Source: an uncultured Massilia sp. (lineage in GTDB: Bacteria; Pseudomonadota; Gammaproteobacteria; Burkholderiales; Burkholderiaceae_D). Taken from it: a stretch of DNA of 64,000 nt. This document shows, one piece after another, positions 50,702-59,642 of this stretch (positions within the stretch are counted from its first letter, which is position 1; every line of letters starts with the position of its first letter). Under the pieces are notes generated by a model. It ran no database searches and had not been told where the DNA came from. It worked only from the letters and a program-made list of their open reading frames with translations. Location of the stretch: assembly GCF_913773735.1 (NCBI RefSeq), contig NZ_CAJYEB010000036.1, forward strand, positions 1 to 64,000. The letters are read 5' to 3'. Position numbers and translations under genes: made by a program.

Positions 50702-51568
50702 TCAACAACGCGCGTTGCGAATGTCCGCAGGCGTGCAAAGCGAAGCTTCGACACGCTCGTGGGCCGGATCGAGCAGTTCTTCGCCCGCATTTGCAAGGCG
50801 CCCGGCAATCCAGGCACGGTGCGCGGTCACTCTGGCATAGACTCCCGGCAGCCTTCCACACTCCATTCCGGCAACCGTCACCCCGAACTGAATGCCCCTG
50901 CCCTTCGATAAAGGCTGGTACAGCGGTCCGCCGCTATCGCCCTGGCAGGTATCGGTATCGCTCCCCCCGGCGCAGAACAGGCGAATCGTCGACAGGCCGT
51001 CATAAGCTGCAATGCCACGACAATCCGGGATGACTTGTGGGATTGTCGCTTCGAGCAACTCATTCGAGATATTGCCCTTTTCGGTATTTCCCCATCCCAC
51101 GACGCGCAGTGGCGACGGATCGCTGCCCTCCGTTGTCGCCAAGGCCATGAAAGGGGGAGGCAAGATCGTCCTGGTATGGATGAGGGCGATATCGTTATCC
51201 CAGTTTCCGTGAACATAAGCCGGGTGCGGAATGACCTCGATCACCTCGATCGTTTTGCGCGTCCCGGAAAGCGTTGCCGAACCCATCGACATGGACAACA
51301 TGTAGGAGGGTATTCGCTGTTTCGTACTGTCGTCCCAGAAACAGTGCGCCGCCGTTAGTATCCAATGCGGCGCGATGGCAGTGCCGCCGCAGCGCAATCC
51401 CCTCAGCGGACCGAGGGTGGAGACGTGGACGGCGACCTGCCATGGTGCCCGGTCGATGGCGATGGGTTTGCCCCGGATGACCAAGATGTCCATGGCGGCC
51501 ACGGACGCATGTGCAGCGCACGCGACCAGAACGAACACAAGCACAGATAATGCACGGTGAATTTTCAT
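50702..51568 (-). CDS. Secreted trypsin-like serine protease (S1 family)
   Basis: 288 residues. Signal peptide (ALSVLVFVLVACAAHA). The chymotrypsin-fold triad is present: His in ILTAAHCF, Asp in NDIALIHT, Ser in CQGDSGGPLY. The residue six before the Ser is Asp, which predicts trypsin-like cutting after Arg or Lys. Several Cys pairs agree with disulfides. The usual IVGG at the mature start is replaced by a VIRGK-like sequence, so activation may differ. A C-terminal extension of about 25 residues has a final Cys. S1A proteases are uncommon in this group of bacteria. Composition is less GC-rich; possible transfer. Confidence 0.88.
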   Translation of the reverse strand: MKIHRALSVLVFVLVACAAHASVAAMDILVIRGKPIAIDRAPWQVAVHVSTLGPLRGLRCGGTAIAPHWILTAAHCFWDDSTKQRIPSYMLSMSMGSATLSGTRKTIEVIEVIPHPAYVHGNWDNDIALIHTRTILPPPFMALATTEGSDPSPLRVVGWGNTEKGNISNELLEATIPQVIPDCRGIAAYDGLSTIRLFCAGGSDTDTCQGDSGGPLYQPLSKGRGIQFGVTVAGMECGRLPGVYARVTAHRAWIAGRLANAGEELLDPAHERVEASLCTPADIRNARC

Positions 51569-51775
51569 GGCTTCCCGGCGCGTGAAATTCGAGGCGTATT
51601 CCTGCAGTGCAGACAAGTCGTCGCTTCCAGTCCCCATTGTTCGAATGGTGAACTGCTGGTCAATACTATCAGTGCGTTCGAGATTGTTATATAAATAACC
51701 TTATGGCATTGCGGAACGTTGCTAATTTTTTACATCGCACGGGACCGGCGCCCGGTCGGTGCCCGACATGCCGCG

Positions 51776-52252
51776 TCAGCGCCACCCGCCCTCGCCTTCC
51801 GTCGTCGGCCGCCGCCCGAACATCCCCATCCCGTCGATCGTGCACACGGTCTCCCCACGCTGGTTGATCGCCACCCACTGCGACCACACCACGCCGCGGT
51901 CCGGCCTGGACGCCGACGCCTTGACGCGCACGGTCCGGTAGCGCACGTTTAGCACGTCGCCGGCGCGCACCGGCGCGAGCCAGCGCACGCCGTCCAGGCC
52001 GGGCGAGCCCATGCTCGACGAGCGGGACAGCAGGCCGTCGACGACCAGGCGCATCATCATCCCGCAGGTGTGCCAGCCGCTGGCGATCACGCCGCCGTAG
52101 ATCGAGTGCGCGGCGGCGTCCGGGTCGACGTGGAATGGCTGCGGATCGTACTGCGTGGCGAAGGCGACGATCTCGTCCTGCGTGGCGCTGCACGTGCCCA
52201 GGTCGATGTCCTGGCCCGGCGCGAAATCCTCGAAATACCAGTCGATGCTCAT
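51776..52252 (-). CDS. MaoC-like hot-dog dehydratase
   Basis: 158 residues, one hot-dog domain. FEDFAPGQDIDLG at the start and the hydratase-2 style YDPQPFHVDPDAA (Asp and His pair) with VIASGWHTCGMMMR after it are MaoC-domain features. It probably hydrates an enoyl-CoA. The ATG overlaps the stop of the acyl-CoA dehydrogenase gene by four bases, so it acts in the same pathway after dehydrogenation. Confidence 0.85.
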   Translation of the reverse strand: MSIDWYFEDFAPGQDIDLGTCSATQDEIVAFATQYDPQPFHVDPDAAAHSIYGGVIASGWHTCGMMMRLVVDGLLSRSSSMGSPGLDGVRWLAPVRAGDVLNVRYRTVRVKASASRPDRGVVWSQWVAINQRGETVCTIDGMGMFGRRPTTEGEGGWR

Positions 52253-53415
52253 GCGGCCTCCGCGGCGAAGCCCGGCTGCGCCATGAAGCGCGCCATGTGG
52301 TGGTCGGCGTCGCCGAGGATCAGCTCGATCGTCGACAGGCGCTTGAACCAGTGCGCGGCCGGCAGTTCGTCGGTCACGCCGATGCCGCCGTGCAGCTGCA
52401 CCGCCTGCTGGCCGACGAAGCGCGCGGCCTGGCCGACGCGGTACTTGGCGGCCGAGACGGCGCCGCGCCGCGCGGCGGGCTCGATGGCGGGGTCGGCCAG
52501 GCGCATCGCCGCCAGCAATGCCATCGAACGCGCCTGCTCCAGGTGGATGTACATGTCGGCCATGCGGTGCTGCAGCGCCTGGAACTTGCCGATCGGGACG
52601 CCGAACTGCTGGCGCGTCTTGAGGTAGTCGAGCGTGGCCGCGAACAGCGCGTCCATCGCGCCCACCGCTTCCGCGCACAGCATGCCGGCGCCGTGGTCGA
52701 GCGCGGCGTCGAGCACCGGCCAGCCCGCGTGCACGCGCCCGACCACGCCGGCGGCGTCCACGCGCACGCCGTCCAGGGCGACGTCGGCGGCGCGCTGGCC
52801 GTCGAGCATGCGGTACGCGACGGTGCGCACGCCCGGCGCGCCGGCCGGCAGCGCGAACAGCGTGATGCCGTCCTCGTCGCGCTGGGCGCCGCGGGTGCGC
52901 GCCGACACCAGCAGCACGCCGGCCCCGGCGCCGTGCAGCACGACCGTCTTGGTCCCCGTGAGCACCCAGCCGTCGCCGTCCGGCGCGGCGCGGGTGGCGA
53001 CGTCGCGCATGTCGTGGCGCGACTGGCGCTCGCCGAAGGCGCAGGCCAGCTTCAGCGCGCCGCCCGCCACGCGCTCGAGCAGCGCACCGGCCGCCGGCGC
53101 GTCCTGCCCGGCCATGCCGAGGGCGAGGCAGCGCGCGCCCAGCATGGTGGCGAAATACGGTTCGACGACCAGGCCGCGGCCCAGTTCCTGCATCACCACG
53201 AACATGTCGACGGCGTCGCCGTCGAAGCCGCCGTGCGCGGCCGGCAGCGGCAGCGCGGTCAGCCCCAGCTCGGCCATGGTGGCCCAGGCCGCGTCCGACG
53301 TGCCCCCGTCGGAGGCGATGGTGGCGCGGCGCGCCTCGACGCCGTAGTCGCGCCCGATCCAGCGGCGCACCGCGTCGGCCAGCTGCCGTTGTTCTTCCTT
53401 GAATGCGAAGTCCAT
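52249..53415 (-). CDS. Acyl-CoA dehydrogenase, small-subunit (PimD-like) type
   Basis: 388 residues, acyl-CoA dehydrogenase fold: N-terminal helical domain, middle beta domain (VLTGTKTVVLHGAGAGVLLV), C-terminal helical domain with TRQQFGVPIGKFQALQHRMADM and QLHGGIGVTDELPAAHWFKRL, quoted as its core HGGIGVTDELP. The shorter, less conserved middle region and pairing with another dehydrogenase gene fit the small subunit of heteromeric enzymes such as pimeloyl-CoA dehydrogenase or those of steroid side-chain breakdown. FAD enzyme, cytosolic. 10 bases after the first subunit gene. Confidence 0.85.
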   Translation of the reverse strand: MDFAFKEEQRQLADAVRRWIGRDYGVEARRATIASDGGTSDAAWATMAELGLTALPLPAAHGGFDGDAVDMFVVMQELGRGLVVEPYFATMLGARCLALGMAGQDAPAAGALLERVAGGALKLACAFGERQSRHDMRDVATRAAPDGDGWVLTGTKTVVLHGAGAGVLLVSARTRGAQRDEDGITLFALPAGAPGVRTVAYRMLDGQRAADVALDGVRVDAAGVVGRVHAGWPVLDAALDHGAGMLCAEAVGAMDALFAATLDYLKTRQQFGVPIGKFQALQHRMADMYIHLEQARSMALLAAMRLADPAIEPAARRGAVSAAKYRVGQAARFVGQQAVQLHGGIGVTDELPAAHWFKRLSTIELILGDADHHMARFMAQPGFAAEAA

Positions 53416-53425
53416 GGTGTGTTCC

Positions 53426-54616
53426 TTACAGGCCCAGGATCATCTGGGCGACGATGTTGCGCTGGATCTCGTTCGAGCCGCCGTAGATCGAGGTCTTGCG
53501 GTAGTTGAAATAATGGCCGAGCAGCGGCGCGGCATCGTCGTCGTCGATGACGCTGTGCGGCGCCGCGCCGGACAGGTAGGCCGGGTCGAACGGCAGCGCC
53601 AGCGGTCCCACCGCCTCCACCATCAGTTCGCTCAGGCGCTGCTGGACCTCGGTGCCGCGCACCTTCAGGACCGACGCTTCCGGCCCCGGCGCGCGGTCGG
53701 CGCGCGCCAGCACGCGCAGCACCGTCATCTCCAGCGCCATCAGTTCGATCTCGAGGTCGGCGACCTTGGCCGCGAACAGCGGGTCGTGCAGCAGCGGCCG
53801 GCCGTCCTTGTGCTCGCGCAGCGCAAGCCGCTTCAGTTGCGCCAGCTCGCGCTTGGAGCGCCCGACGGCGGCGATGCCGGTGCGCTCGTGGCCGAGCAGG
53901 TACTTGGCATAGGTCCAGCCCTTGTTCTCCTCGCCGACCAGGTTCGCCGCCGGCACCCGCACGTCGTCGAAGAAGACTTCGTTGACCTCGTGGTCCTCGT
54001 CCAGCATGACGATCGGGCGCACGGTCACGCCGGGGCTGTGCATGTCGACCAGCAGGAAGGAAATGCCCTCCTGCTTGCGCACGCCGGGGTCCGTGCGCAC
54101 CAGGCAGAAGATCATGTCGGCATGCTGGGCCAGCGTGGTCCAGGTCTTCTGGCCGTTGACGACGTAGTGGTCGCCGTCGCGCACGGCGCTGGTCTTGAGC
54201 GAAGCGAGGTCGGACCCGGCGCCCGGTTCCGAATAGCCCTGGCACCACCAGTCCTCGCAGGACAGGATGCGCGGCAGGTAGTGCTCCTTTTGCCACTGGC
54301 TGCCGAAGGCCATGATCACGGGCGCCACCATGTTCACGCCAAACGGCAGCACCTGCGGGGTGCCGGCCAGCGCGCATTCTTCCTCGAAGATATGGCGCTG
54401 CACCGGCGTCCAGCCCGGCCCGCCGTACTCGCGTGGCCAGCCCGGCGCCGCCCAGCCCCGGCGCGCCAGGATGCGGTGCCAGCGCACGTAGTCGTCCTTG
54501 TCCAGGCGCAGGTGGCCGCGCACCTTGCGGCGCAGGTCGTCCGGCAGTTCGGCATCGAGGAAGGCGCGCACGCCGTCGCGGAACGCGAGGTCCTCGGCGC
54601 TGTAGTTCAGGTCCAT
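53426..54616 (-). CDS. Acyl-CoA dehydrogenase, large-subunit (PimC-like) type
   Basis: 396 residues. CQGYSEPGAGSDLASLKT and YVVNGQKTWTT are the FAD/substrate signatures. The C-terminus reads KTSIYGGSNEIQRNIVAQMILGL, quoted here in part; the position where medium-chain enzymes have the catalytic Glu (YEGT) is Gly, so the base must lie elsewhere or on the partner. That is the pattern of heteromeric PimC-like enzymes. It is first in a three-gene operon with the small subunit and a MaoC protein. Substrate may be a dicarboxylic, branched or cyclic acyl-CoA. Confidence 0.87.
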   Translation of the reverse strand: MDLNYSAEDLAFRDGVRAFLDAELPDDLRRKVRGHLRLDKDDYVRWHRILARRGWAAPGWPREYGGPGWTPVQRHIFEEECALAGTPQVLPFGVNMVAPVIMAFGSQWQKEHYLPRILSCEDWWCQGYSEPGAGSDLASLKTSAVRDGDHYVVNGQKTWTTLAQHADMIFCLVRTDPGVRKQEGISFLLVDMHSPGVTVRPIVMLDEDHEVNEVFFDDVRVPAANLVGEENKGWTYAKYLLGHERTGIAAVGRSKRELAQLKRLALREHKDGRPLLHDPLFAAKVADLEIELMALEMTVLRVLARADRAPGPEASVLKVRGTEVQQRLSELMVEAVGPLALPFDPAYLSGAAPHSVIDDDDAAPLLGHYFNYRKTSIYGGSNEIQRNIVAQMILGL

Positions 54617-54677
54617 GTCGTCTCCTTGTCATCGTGGCCGCGGCGCGTGGGCCGGGCTGGCGTCGGCCAAAAATAGC

Positions 54678-54685
54678 ACGATCGT
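54678..54685. promoter_or_regulatory. Candidate operator palindrome before the acyl-CoA dehydrogenase operon
   Basis: ACGATCGT, extended as GCACGATCGTTC, lies about 62 bases upstream of the first dehydrogenase gene in an AT-rich stretch. On the minus strand TAGAAT stands just before it and could be the -10. Palindromes of this kind are bound by TetR-family repressors of acyl-CoA genes, but no regulator gene is visible nearby. Confidence 0.3.
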
Positions 54686-54850
54686 TCAGGCAATTCTACC
54701 CGAAAACATTGCTGACAAAAAGAAATCAGCCTACCTGAGACTGGAAAGGCAGACCGCCGTCCGCGCGCGGGCCTGGGCCTGCACGGGGACGGCGGCGAGT
54801 CGGGAGCACAGCCGCGCGCCGCCGTGGGGGCGGACGGCGCGCCGTGTCGT

Positions 54851-55750
54851 TCAGCGCGCGCGGCGGCGGCCCAGCGAGACCGCGCCCAGCACGCCCGCCA
54901 GCAGCAGCGCCATGGTCGACGGTTCCGGCACTTCGGCGCTCGGCGTGGCGGCCGGCGCATCGACGTTGCCGCCGTTGCCGCCGGTGCTGCCATTGCCGCC
55001 GGTACCGCCTTCCGCGCCCTGGTCGACCGGCACGGTCGGCGGCGGGACGGGCGCCTCGACCGCACCACCGCTGCCGCCGTCGCCACCGGTACCGCCGGTG
55101 CCGCCGGTGCCACCAGTGCCACCAGTGCCGCCGGTACTACCGGTGCCACCCGTGCTGCCGGAGCCGCCGGTACTACCGGTGCCGCCCGTGCTGCCGGTAT
55201 CGCCGGCACTACCGCCGGTGCCGCCCGTACCACCGGTGCCGCCCGTGCCGCCGGTACCACCCGTGCCGCCCGCGCTACCGGTGCTGCCGGTGCCACCCGT
55301 GCCGCCCGCCGCGCCGCCACCGCTGCCGGTCGTGCCCGAACCGCCGCTGCTGCCGATGCTGCCGCTGCCCGCATTCGCGCTGGTCTGGCCGGTGCTGACG
55401 ACGAGGTTGTCGCCCGAGCCGACCACGGAGACGCTGTTGCCCAGAGCGGCCGCCAGTTTGGCGTTGCTGACGCCGGTCAGGTAGGCGCCGTCGATCCCCT
55501 GGGCGTACGACAGCTTGGTATCGCTGCCGCTCTGCGCCAGGTTGGCGCTGGCCTTCTGGTACAGCGCCTGCGCCAGGCTGTCGTTGCCGTGCGCGACACC
55601 GCCGATCAGCGTCGTCCCGTTGGCCAGGACGCCGGAGCTGACGATGGCGGTGCCGTTGCCGCTGGTCCAACCGGTCAGCAACACGTCCGCATATGCAGCG
55701 CTGGCGCCCCCCGACAGGAGTATCGCCGCGATGGCGTAACGAATTGACAT
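54851..55750 (-). CDS. PEP-CTERM protein with Gly/Thr/Ser repeat region
   Basis: 299 residues. Signal peptide ending SAAYA, a domain of about 110 residues (TGWTSGNGTAIVSSG), then about 110 residues made almost only of GGT, GST and GGS triplets, an acidic/Pro linker, and the PEP-CTERM sorting signal VPEPSTMALLLAGVLGA followed by RRR. The tail is recognised by exosortase and the protein is expected at the cell surface or in the matrix. The DNA repeat (about 55080-55320) makes length changes by slippage likely. No exosortase gene is in the window. Confidence 0.88.
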   Translation of the reverse strand: MSIRYAIAAILLSGGASAAYADVLLTGWTSGNGTAIVSSGVLANGTTLIGGVAHGNDSLAQALYQKASANLAQSGSDTKLSYAQGIDGAYLTGVSNAKLAAALGNSVSVVGSGDNLVVSTGQTSANAGSGSIGSSGGSGTTGSGGGAAGGTGGTGSTGSAGGTGGTGGTGGTGGTGGTGGSAGDTGSTGGTGSTGGSGSTGGTGSTGGTGGTGGTGGTGGTGGDGGSGGAVEAPVPPPTVPVDQGAEGGTGGNGSTGGNGGNVDAPAATPSAEVPEPSTMALLLAGVLGAVSLGRRRAR

Positions 55751-55847
55751 GATGTGCTCCTTGCTCAGTCTAAAGAGTTGTTTTTAATGTAACTGCTGAG
55801 TCACTGTAGCATAAGTGCAAAAAATGCAATGTTCGATAGCACACGCA

Positions 55848-55882
55848 TAAAAAAAGGCAAGCCTCCCTGGGGAAGCTTGCCT
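55848..55882 (-). terminator. Rho-independent terminator of the ctp gene
   Basis: In minus direction AGGCAAGC, a 12-base loop, then GCTTGCCT and a run of T (seven A on the plus strand at 55849-55855). It begins about 70 bases after the ctp stop. Confidence 0.8.
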
Positions 55883-55895
55883 CGTTGGTACGGAA

Positions 55896-55914
55896 CGGGT
55901 CCACCGTGGACCCG
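55896..55914. repeat. Perfect short palindrome after ctp
   Basis: CGGGTCCAC, one base, GTGGACCCG. It lies between the ctp stop and its terminator and shares GTGGAC with the palindrome at 20470, though it has no CCTAC end. Confidence 0.5.
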
Positions 55915-55952
55915 CAAGCACGCAGGATCGTTATTGACTTATTGACAACCCA

Positions 55953-58232
55953 TCAATTGCCACCTTGTTTCAACATCGACAAGTACGGCATCGCACGCGA
56001 CGCCATGCGGGTATCGGCGCGCAGCATGCCGGACTCGTCCGCGAGGATGTGCGCCGCCTCCTGCAGGTACACGTCCTTGGCGTTCTTGGCGGCCTTCTCG
56101 GCGGCCAGTTCCGCCGCCAGGCTGCGCTCGTCGCCCTGCAGGCCGTCGTCGGCGCTCGGGCGGCCCTTGGTCGCCACGTTGACCTTCTTCGGCGCGGTCG
56201 GCGTCGGCGCCTTGCTGCGCTGCTCCTTGCTGCCCGGACCGGAAGCCGGTTCGTCCGCCTTGTCGCCGGTGGCGGCCAGGCGCGATTCGCGCAGGCGCGC
56301 CTTGGCTTCCTGGTTCTCGCGTTCCTTGCGGCGCACGGCCTCGTTCAGCGAGATCGTGTTGTCCTTGCGGATCTTCATGGCTTCGGCGATGTCCTGCTCG
56401 ATGTCCTGGAAGTCCTTGTCCTTGGCCACGCGCGCCTCGTGCTTCTTCTGCAGCGGGCCGATCAGTTCCTTCAGGTCGCCCGACGGCAGGTAGGTCGCCG
56501 GCTTGATCGACACCCACGGCAGCGCGTTGTCGTAGGACGACTCGCCGAAGTTCTCGGTATCGGACATCACCGGCAACTTGATGTCGGGCGTGACGCCGCG
56601 CAGCTGCGTGGTGCCGCCATTGATGCGGAAGAACTGGGCGATGGTCATCTTCAGTTCGCCGTACTTCAGCTTGTCGTTCTGCGAGAATCGGTCCAGGTTG
56701 ACCAGCGTCTGCACGGTGCCCTTGCCGAAGCTCGGCTCGCCGATCACGACGCCGCGGCCGTAGTCCTGGATGGCGGCGGCGAAGATTTCCGACGCCGAGG
56801 CCGAACCGCGGTTGATCAGCACGCCCATCGGGCCGTCCCAGGCCAGGCCGGCGTTGGTGTCGCTCTCGACCTCGACGCGGCCCTCGGCCGTGCGCTGCTG
56901 CACCACCGGCCCCTTGTCGATGAACAGGCCGGTCAGTTCCACCGCCTCGATCAGCGAGCCGCCGCCGTTATTGCGCAGGTCGATCAGGACGTTGTCGACC
57001 TTCTCCTTCTTGAGTTCGCCGAGGATGCGCTGGACGTCGCGGGTGGCGCTCTTGAAGTCCTTGTCGCCCTTGCGGCGCGCCTCGAAGTCCTGGTAGAAGG
57101 TCGGCAGCGAGATCACGCCGATGCGGCGCTTGATGCCGCCGTCCTTGACCTCGATGACCTGCTTCTTGGCCGACTGCTCTTCCATGGTGATCTTCTTGCG
57201 CACCAGCGCGACCGTGATGTGCTTGCCGTCCTGGCCGGCGTCTGCCGGCAGCACGTCCAGGCGCACGGTGGAGTCGCGCTCGCCGCGCACCAGCTGCACC
57301 ACGTCGTCGATGCGCCAGCCCATCACGTCGGTGAACTGGCCATTGCCCTGGGCTACGCCGACGATGCGGTCGCCGACCTTCAGCTTGCCCGACTTGTCGG
57401 CCGGGCCGCCGGGGACCACCTCGCGGATCACGGTATAGTCCTCGCGCGACTGCAGCACGGCGCCGATGCCGTCCAGCGACAGGCGCATGGCGATGTCGAA
57501 ATTCTCGGCCGAGCGCGGGCCCAGGTAATTGGTGTGCGGCTCGATCGCCATCGCGTACGCGTTCATGAACATCTGGAACACGTCCTCGTTGTTGAGCTTC
57601 TTGAAGCGGTTCAGGTAGCCCTCGTAGCGCTTGTCCAGCGTCTCGCGGATGGCCTTCTCGTCCTTGCCGGCCAGCTTCAGGCGCAGCCAGTCGTTCTTGA
57701 CGCGCTTGCGCCACAGGTCGCGCACCTCGTCCTCGTTCTTCGCCCACGGCGCCTTCTCGCGGTCGATCTGCAGCGTCTCGTCGGTGGTGAAGTCGAATTT
57801 GGTCTTGAGCAATTCGCGCGCGTAATTCATGCGCGCCGTGAAGCGCTGCTGGTAGACGTTATAGATCTGGAACGGCAGCGTCAGGTCTTCGTTGTTGATC
57901 GCGTCGTCGAACTGCGTGCGCGCCGGCGCGAACTGGTCGAGGTCGGCCTGCGTGAAATACAGTTTTTCGCCGTCCAGCGACTTGAAGTACGCGTCGAAGA
58001 TCTTCGCCGACATCGCGTCGTCCAGCGGCACGGCCTTGTAGTGGTAGCGCGACAGGACGCGCGAGGCCCACAGGGCGGCCTGGGTCTGGGCGACGGATGG
58101 CTTCAGCTGGGTGGCCGGTCCGGACGGGGCGGCCGATGCGGCTTGCGGCGCGGCGGCCTTTTCGGGCTGCGCCGTGACCACGTGGGCGGACATGGCGAAT
58201 GCCAGGGCAACCATCAACATCTGCTTCTTCAT
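55953..58232 (-). CDS. prc: Carboxy-terminal processing protease (Prc/tail-specific protease)
   Basis: 759 residues, long Prc type. Signal peptide (MKKQMLMVALAFAMSAHVVTA in part), an N-terminal helical domain, a PDZ domain (about 245-330; VGDRIVGVAQGNGQF), the S41 protease core with GSASASEIFAAA (Ser) and GEPSFGKGTVQT (Lys), and a DUF3340-type C-terminal domain rich in Lys/Glu. It degrades or trims periplasmic proteins, such as lipoproteins and penicillin-binding protein precursors in E. coli. GGAG precedes the ATG at 58232; an upstream in-frame extension to 58301 lacks support. Confidence 0.93.
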   Translation of the reverse strand: MKKQMLMVALAFAMSAHVVTAQPEKAAAPQAASAAPSGPATQLKPSVAQTQAALWASRVLSRYHYKAVPLDDAMSAKIFDAYFKSLDGEKLYFTQADLDQFAPARTQFDDAINNEDLTLPFQIYNVYQQRFTARMNYARELLKTKFDFTTDETLQIDREKAPWAKNEDEVRDLWRKRVKNDWLRLKLAGKDEKAIRETLDKRYEGYLNRFKKLNNEDVFQMFMNAYAMAIEPHTNYLGPRSAENFDIAMRLSLDGIGAVLQSREDYTVIREVVPGGPADKSGKLKVGDRIVGVAQGNGQFTDVMGWRIDDVVQLVRGERDSTVRLDVLPADAGQDGKHITVALVRKKITMEEQSAKKQVIEVKDGGIKRRIGVISLPTFYQDFEARRKGDKDFKSATRDVQRILGELKKEKVDNVLIDLRNNGGGSLIEAVELTGLFIDKGPVVQQRTAEGRVEVESDTNAGLAWDGPMGVLINRGSASASEIFAAAIQDYGRGVVIGEPSFGKGTVQTLVNLDRFSQNDKLKYGELKMTIAQFFRINGGTTQLRGVTPDIKLPVMSDTENFGESSYDNALPWVSIKPATYLPSGDLKELIGPLQKKHEARVAKDKDFQDIEQDIAEAMKIRKDNTISLNEAVRRKERENQEAKARLRESRLAATGDKADEPASGPGSKEQRSKAPTPTAPKKVNVATKGRPSADDGLQGDERSLAAELAAEKAAKNAKDVYLQEAAHILADESGMLRADTRMASRAMPYLSMLKQGGN

Positions 58233-58380
58233 GCTTCGTTTCTCCGGAGTGAACGTGAGGCGGCTGCGCGCGGACGGCACGCGCGGCGGCGCATGGACCA
58301 ATTCTACAGGATCGCGCGGCGACGTAGAGTTGGCGATCGACGGCCTTCAGCCGAGCTTAAGTCTCGTCGCGCGGCGGCGT

Positions 58381-58929
58381 TCACGTTGTTACAAATCGAA
58401 ACAAACTGGGCTGCAACCACGCCATTGCTCCACCCAGCGGAACAATGATCAGGTAGGGCCAGCTGCGCAGCGCCAGCCTCCAGTCGATCGGCGACGGCCA
58501 GAACGAGATGAATTGCGGCGCCAGCAGCAGCGTCAGCGCCAGGTCGGCCGGGCCGAAGTGCCAGGGGCCGCGGGTGCGCCACCAGGCCACCGCCAGCGGC
58601 AGCAGCAGCACCAGCAGCGGCGCCAGCGCGGCCGGGGCGGCGTTGTACCAGCGCAAGTTGGCGAAGGTGACGGAGCCCAGCTCCCAGGTGCGGCCGGTGC
58701 GCCGCGGGACGATCGAGAAATTGGTCGGTTCGGCCCCCAGCAGCAGCCCGACCGAAAAGTGCGCCAGCTCGTGGCACAGCGTGCCGACCGCGCTGAACAC
58801 GAAGAACAGCGGATGGGCGGCCGTGACGATCCACAGCAGGAAGGCCAGCGCCAGCGACGGCGTCAGGTACAGCGCCAGCTCGCCCAGCCCGCAGGCCCAG
58901 GCCGGCAGCAGCGACAGGCAGGCTTGCAT
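58381..58929 (-). CDS. Predicted M50-like membrane metallopeptidase homologue
   Basis: 182 residues with five or so hydrophobic segments. HELAH in the second segment (LCHELAHFSVGLLLG) is an HExxH zinc motif in a membrane helix, as in M50 site-2 protease relatives. A second metal ligand motif such as the NxxPxxxxD region is not clear, so activity is uncertain. Start ATG at 58929; a GTG six bases upstream is possible. It follows tdk by 22 bases on the same strand and precedes ctp by about 150 bases. Confidence 0.7.
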   Translation of the reverse strand: MQACLSLLPAWACGLGELALYLTPSLALAFLLWIVTAAHPLFFVFSAVGTLCHELAHFSVGLLLGAEPTNFSIVPRRTGRTWELGSVTFANLRWYNAAPAALAPLLVLLLPLAVAWWRTRGPWHFGPADLALTLLLAPQFISFWPSPIDWRLALRSWPYLIIVPLGGAMAWLQPSLFRFVTT

Positions 58930-58951
58930 CGACACGCGCGGCCGGGACCGG

Positions 58952-59503
58952 TCAGCCCGTGTAGAAGCAGCGGCCGCAGGCCTGGCGGTAGCTCTCGTTG
59001 CCGCCGATGCTGACCTGCTCGCCTTCGCGGATACGTCGCCCCTCGGTGTCGACGCGGATGTTCATCGTCGCCTTCTTGCCGCAGGTGCAAATATTCTTGA
59101 TTTCCTCGATGTCGTCGGCCAGCGCCAGCAGGTAGGCCGAGCCGGGGAACGGGTCGCCGCGGAAGTCGCTGCGCAGCCCGTAGCAGATCACGGGAACGCC
59201 GCGCACCTGGGCCAGCTGGTGCAGTTGCACCACTTGCGCGGTGGTCAGGAACTGGGCTTCGTCGACCAGCACGCAGGCCACGTCCGGCGCGCTGGCCAGG
59301 AAGTCGGTCTCGCGGTCGTACACGTCGACCTGGCGCTGCGGGCCGAGGCGCGACGTGATCTGGCCGACGCCGTAGCGGTTGTCGATGGCCGCCGTGTACA
59401 GCTGGACCTTCTGGCCCTGCTCCTCGTAATTGTGGGCCACCTGCAGCAGCGATGTCGATTTGCCGGCGTTCATCGCCGAATACCTGAAATAGAGTTTTGC
59501 CAC
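58952..59503 (-). CDS. tdk: Thymidine kinase
   Basis: 183 residues, type II thymidine kinase. P-loop SAMNAGKST near 9-17, VLVDEAQFL with the Asp/Glu pair, CYGLRSDFRGDPFPGS, and a zinc site with CTCGKKA and CGRC. It phosphorylates thymidine in the salvage path. The start is a GTG at 59503, where the conserved KLYFRYSAMNAGK begins; an upstream extension in the same frame contains no conserved sequence. Confidence 0.93.
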   Translation of the reverse strand: MAKLYFRYSAMNAGKSTSLLQVAHNYEEQGQKVQLYTAAIDNRYGVGQITSRLGPQRQVDVYDRETDFLASAPDVACVLVDEAQFLTTAQVVQLHQLAQVRGVPVICYGLRSDFRGDPFPGSAYLLALADDIEEIKNICTCGKKATMNIRVDTEGRRIREGEQVSIGGNESYRQACGRCFYTG

Positions 59504-59642
59504 GGCCCTGCCCTGCGAGAAAAATTGCAAAATTATAGCAAGCAGGACATGGCCGGCGCCAGCGTCGCAAGCGGACCGGCCGCGCGCGCCGCCGGCGCCG
59601 GGGCGCGCCGCGCCGCGGATGCCGGTCCGGCCCGCTGGGCGC

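Noticed and set aside
55080..55320. Regular short repeats considered as a CRISPR array or satellite
   Set aside because: Repeats are in-frame Gly/Thr codons of a PEP-CTERM protein, without spacers of constant length.
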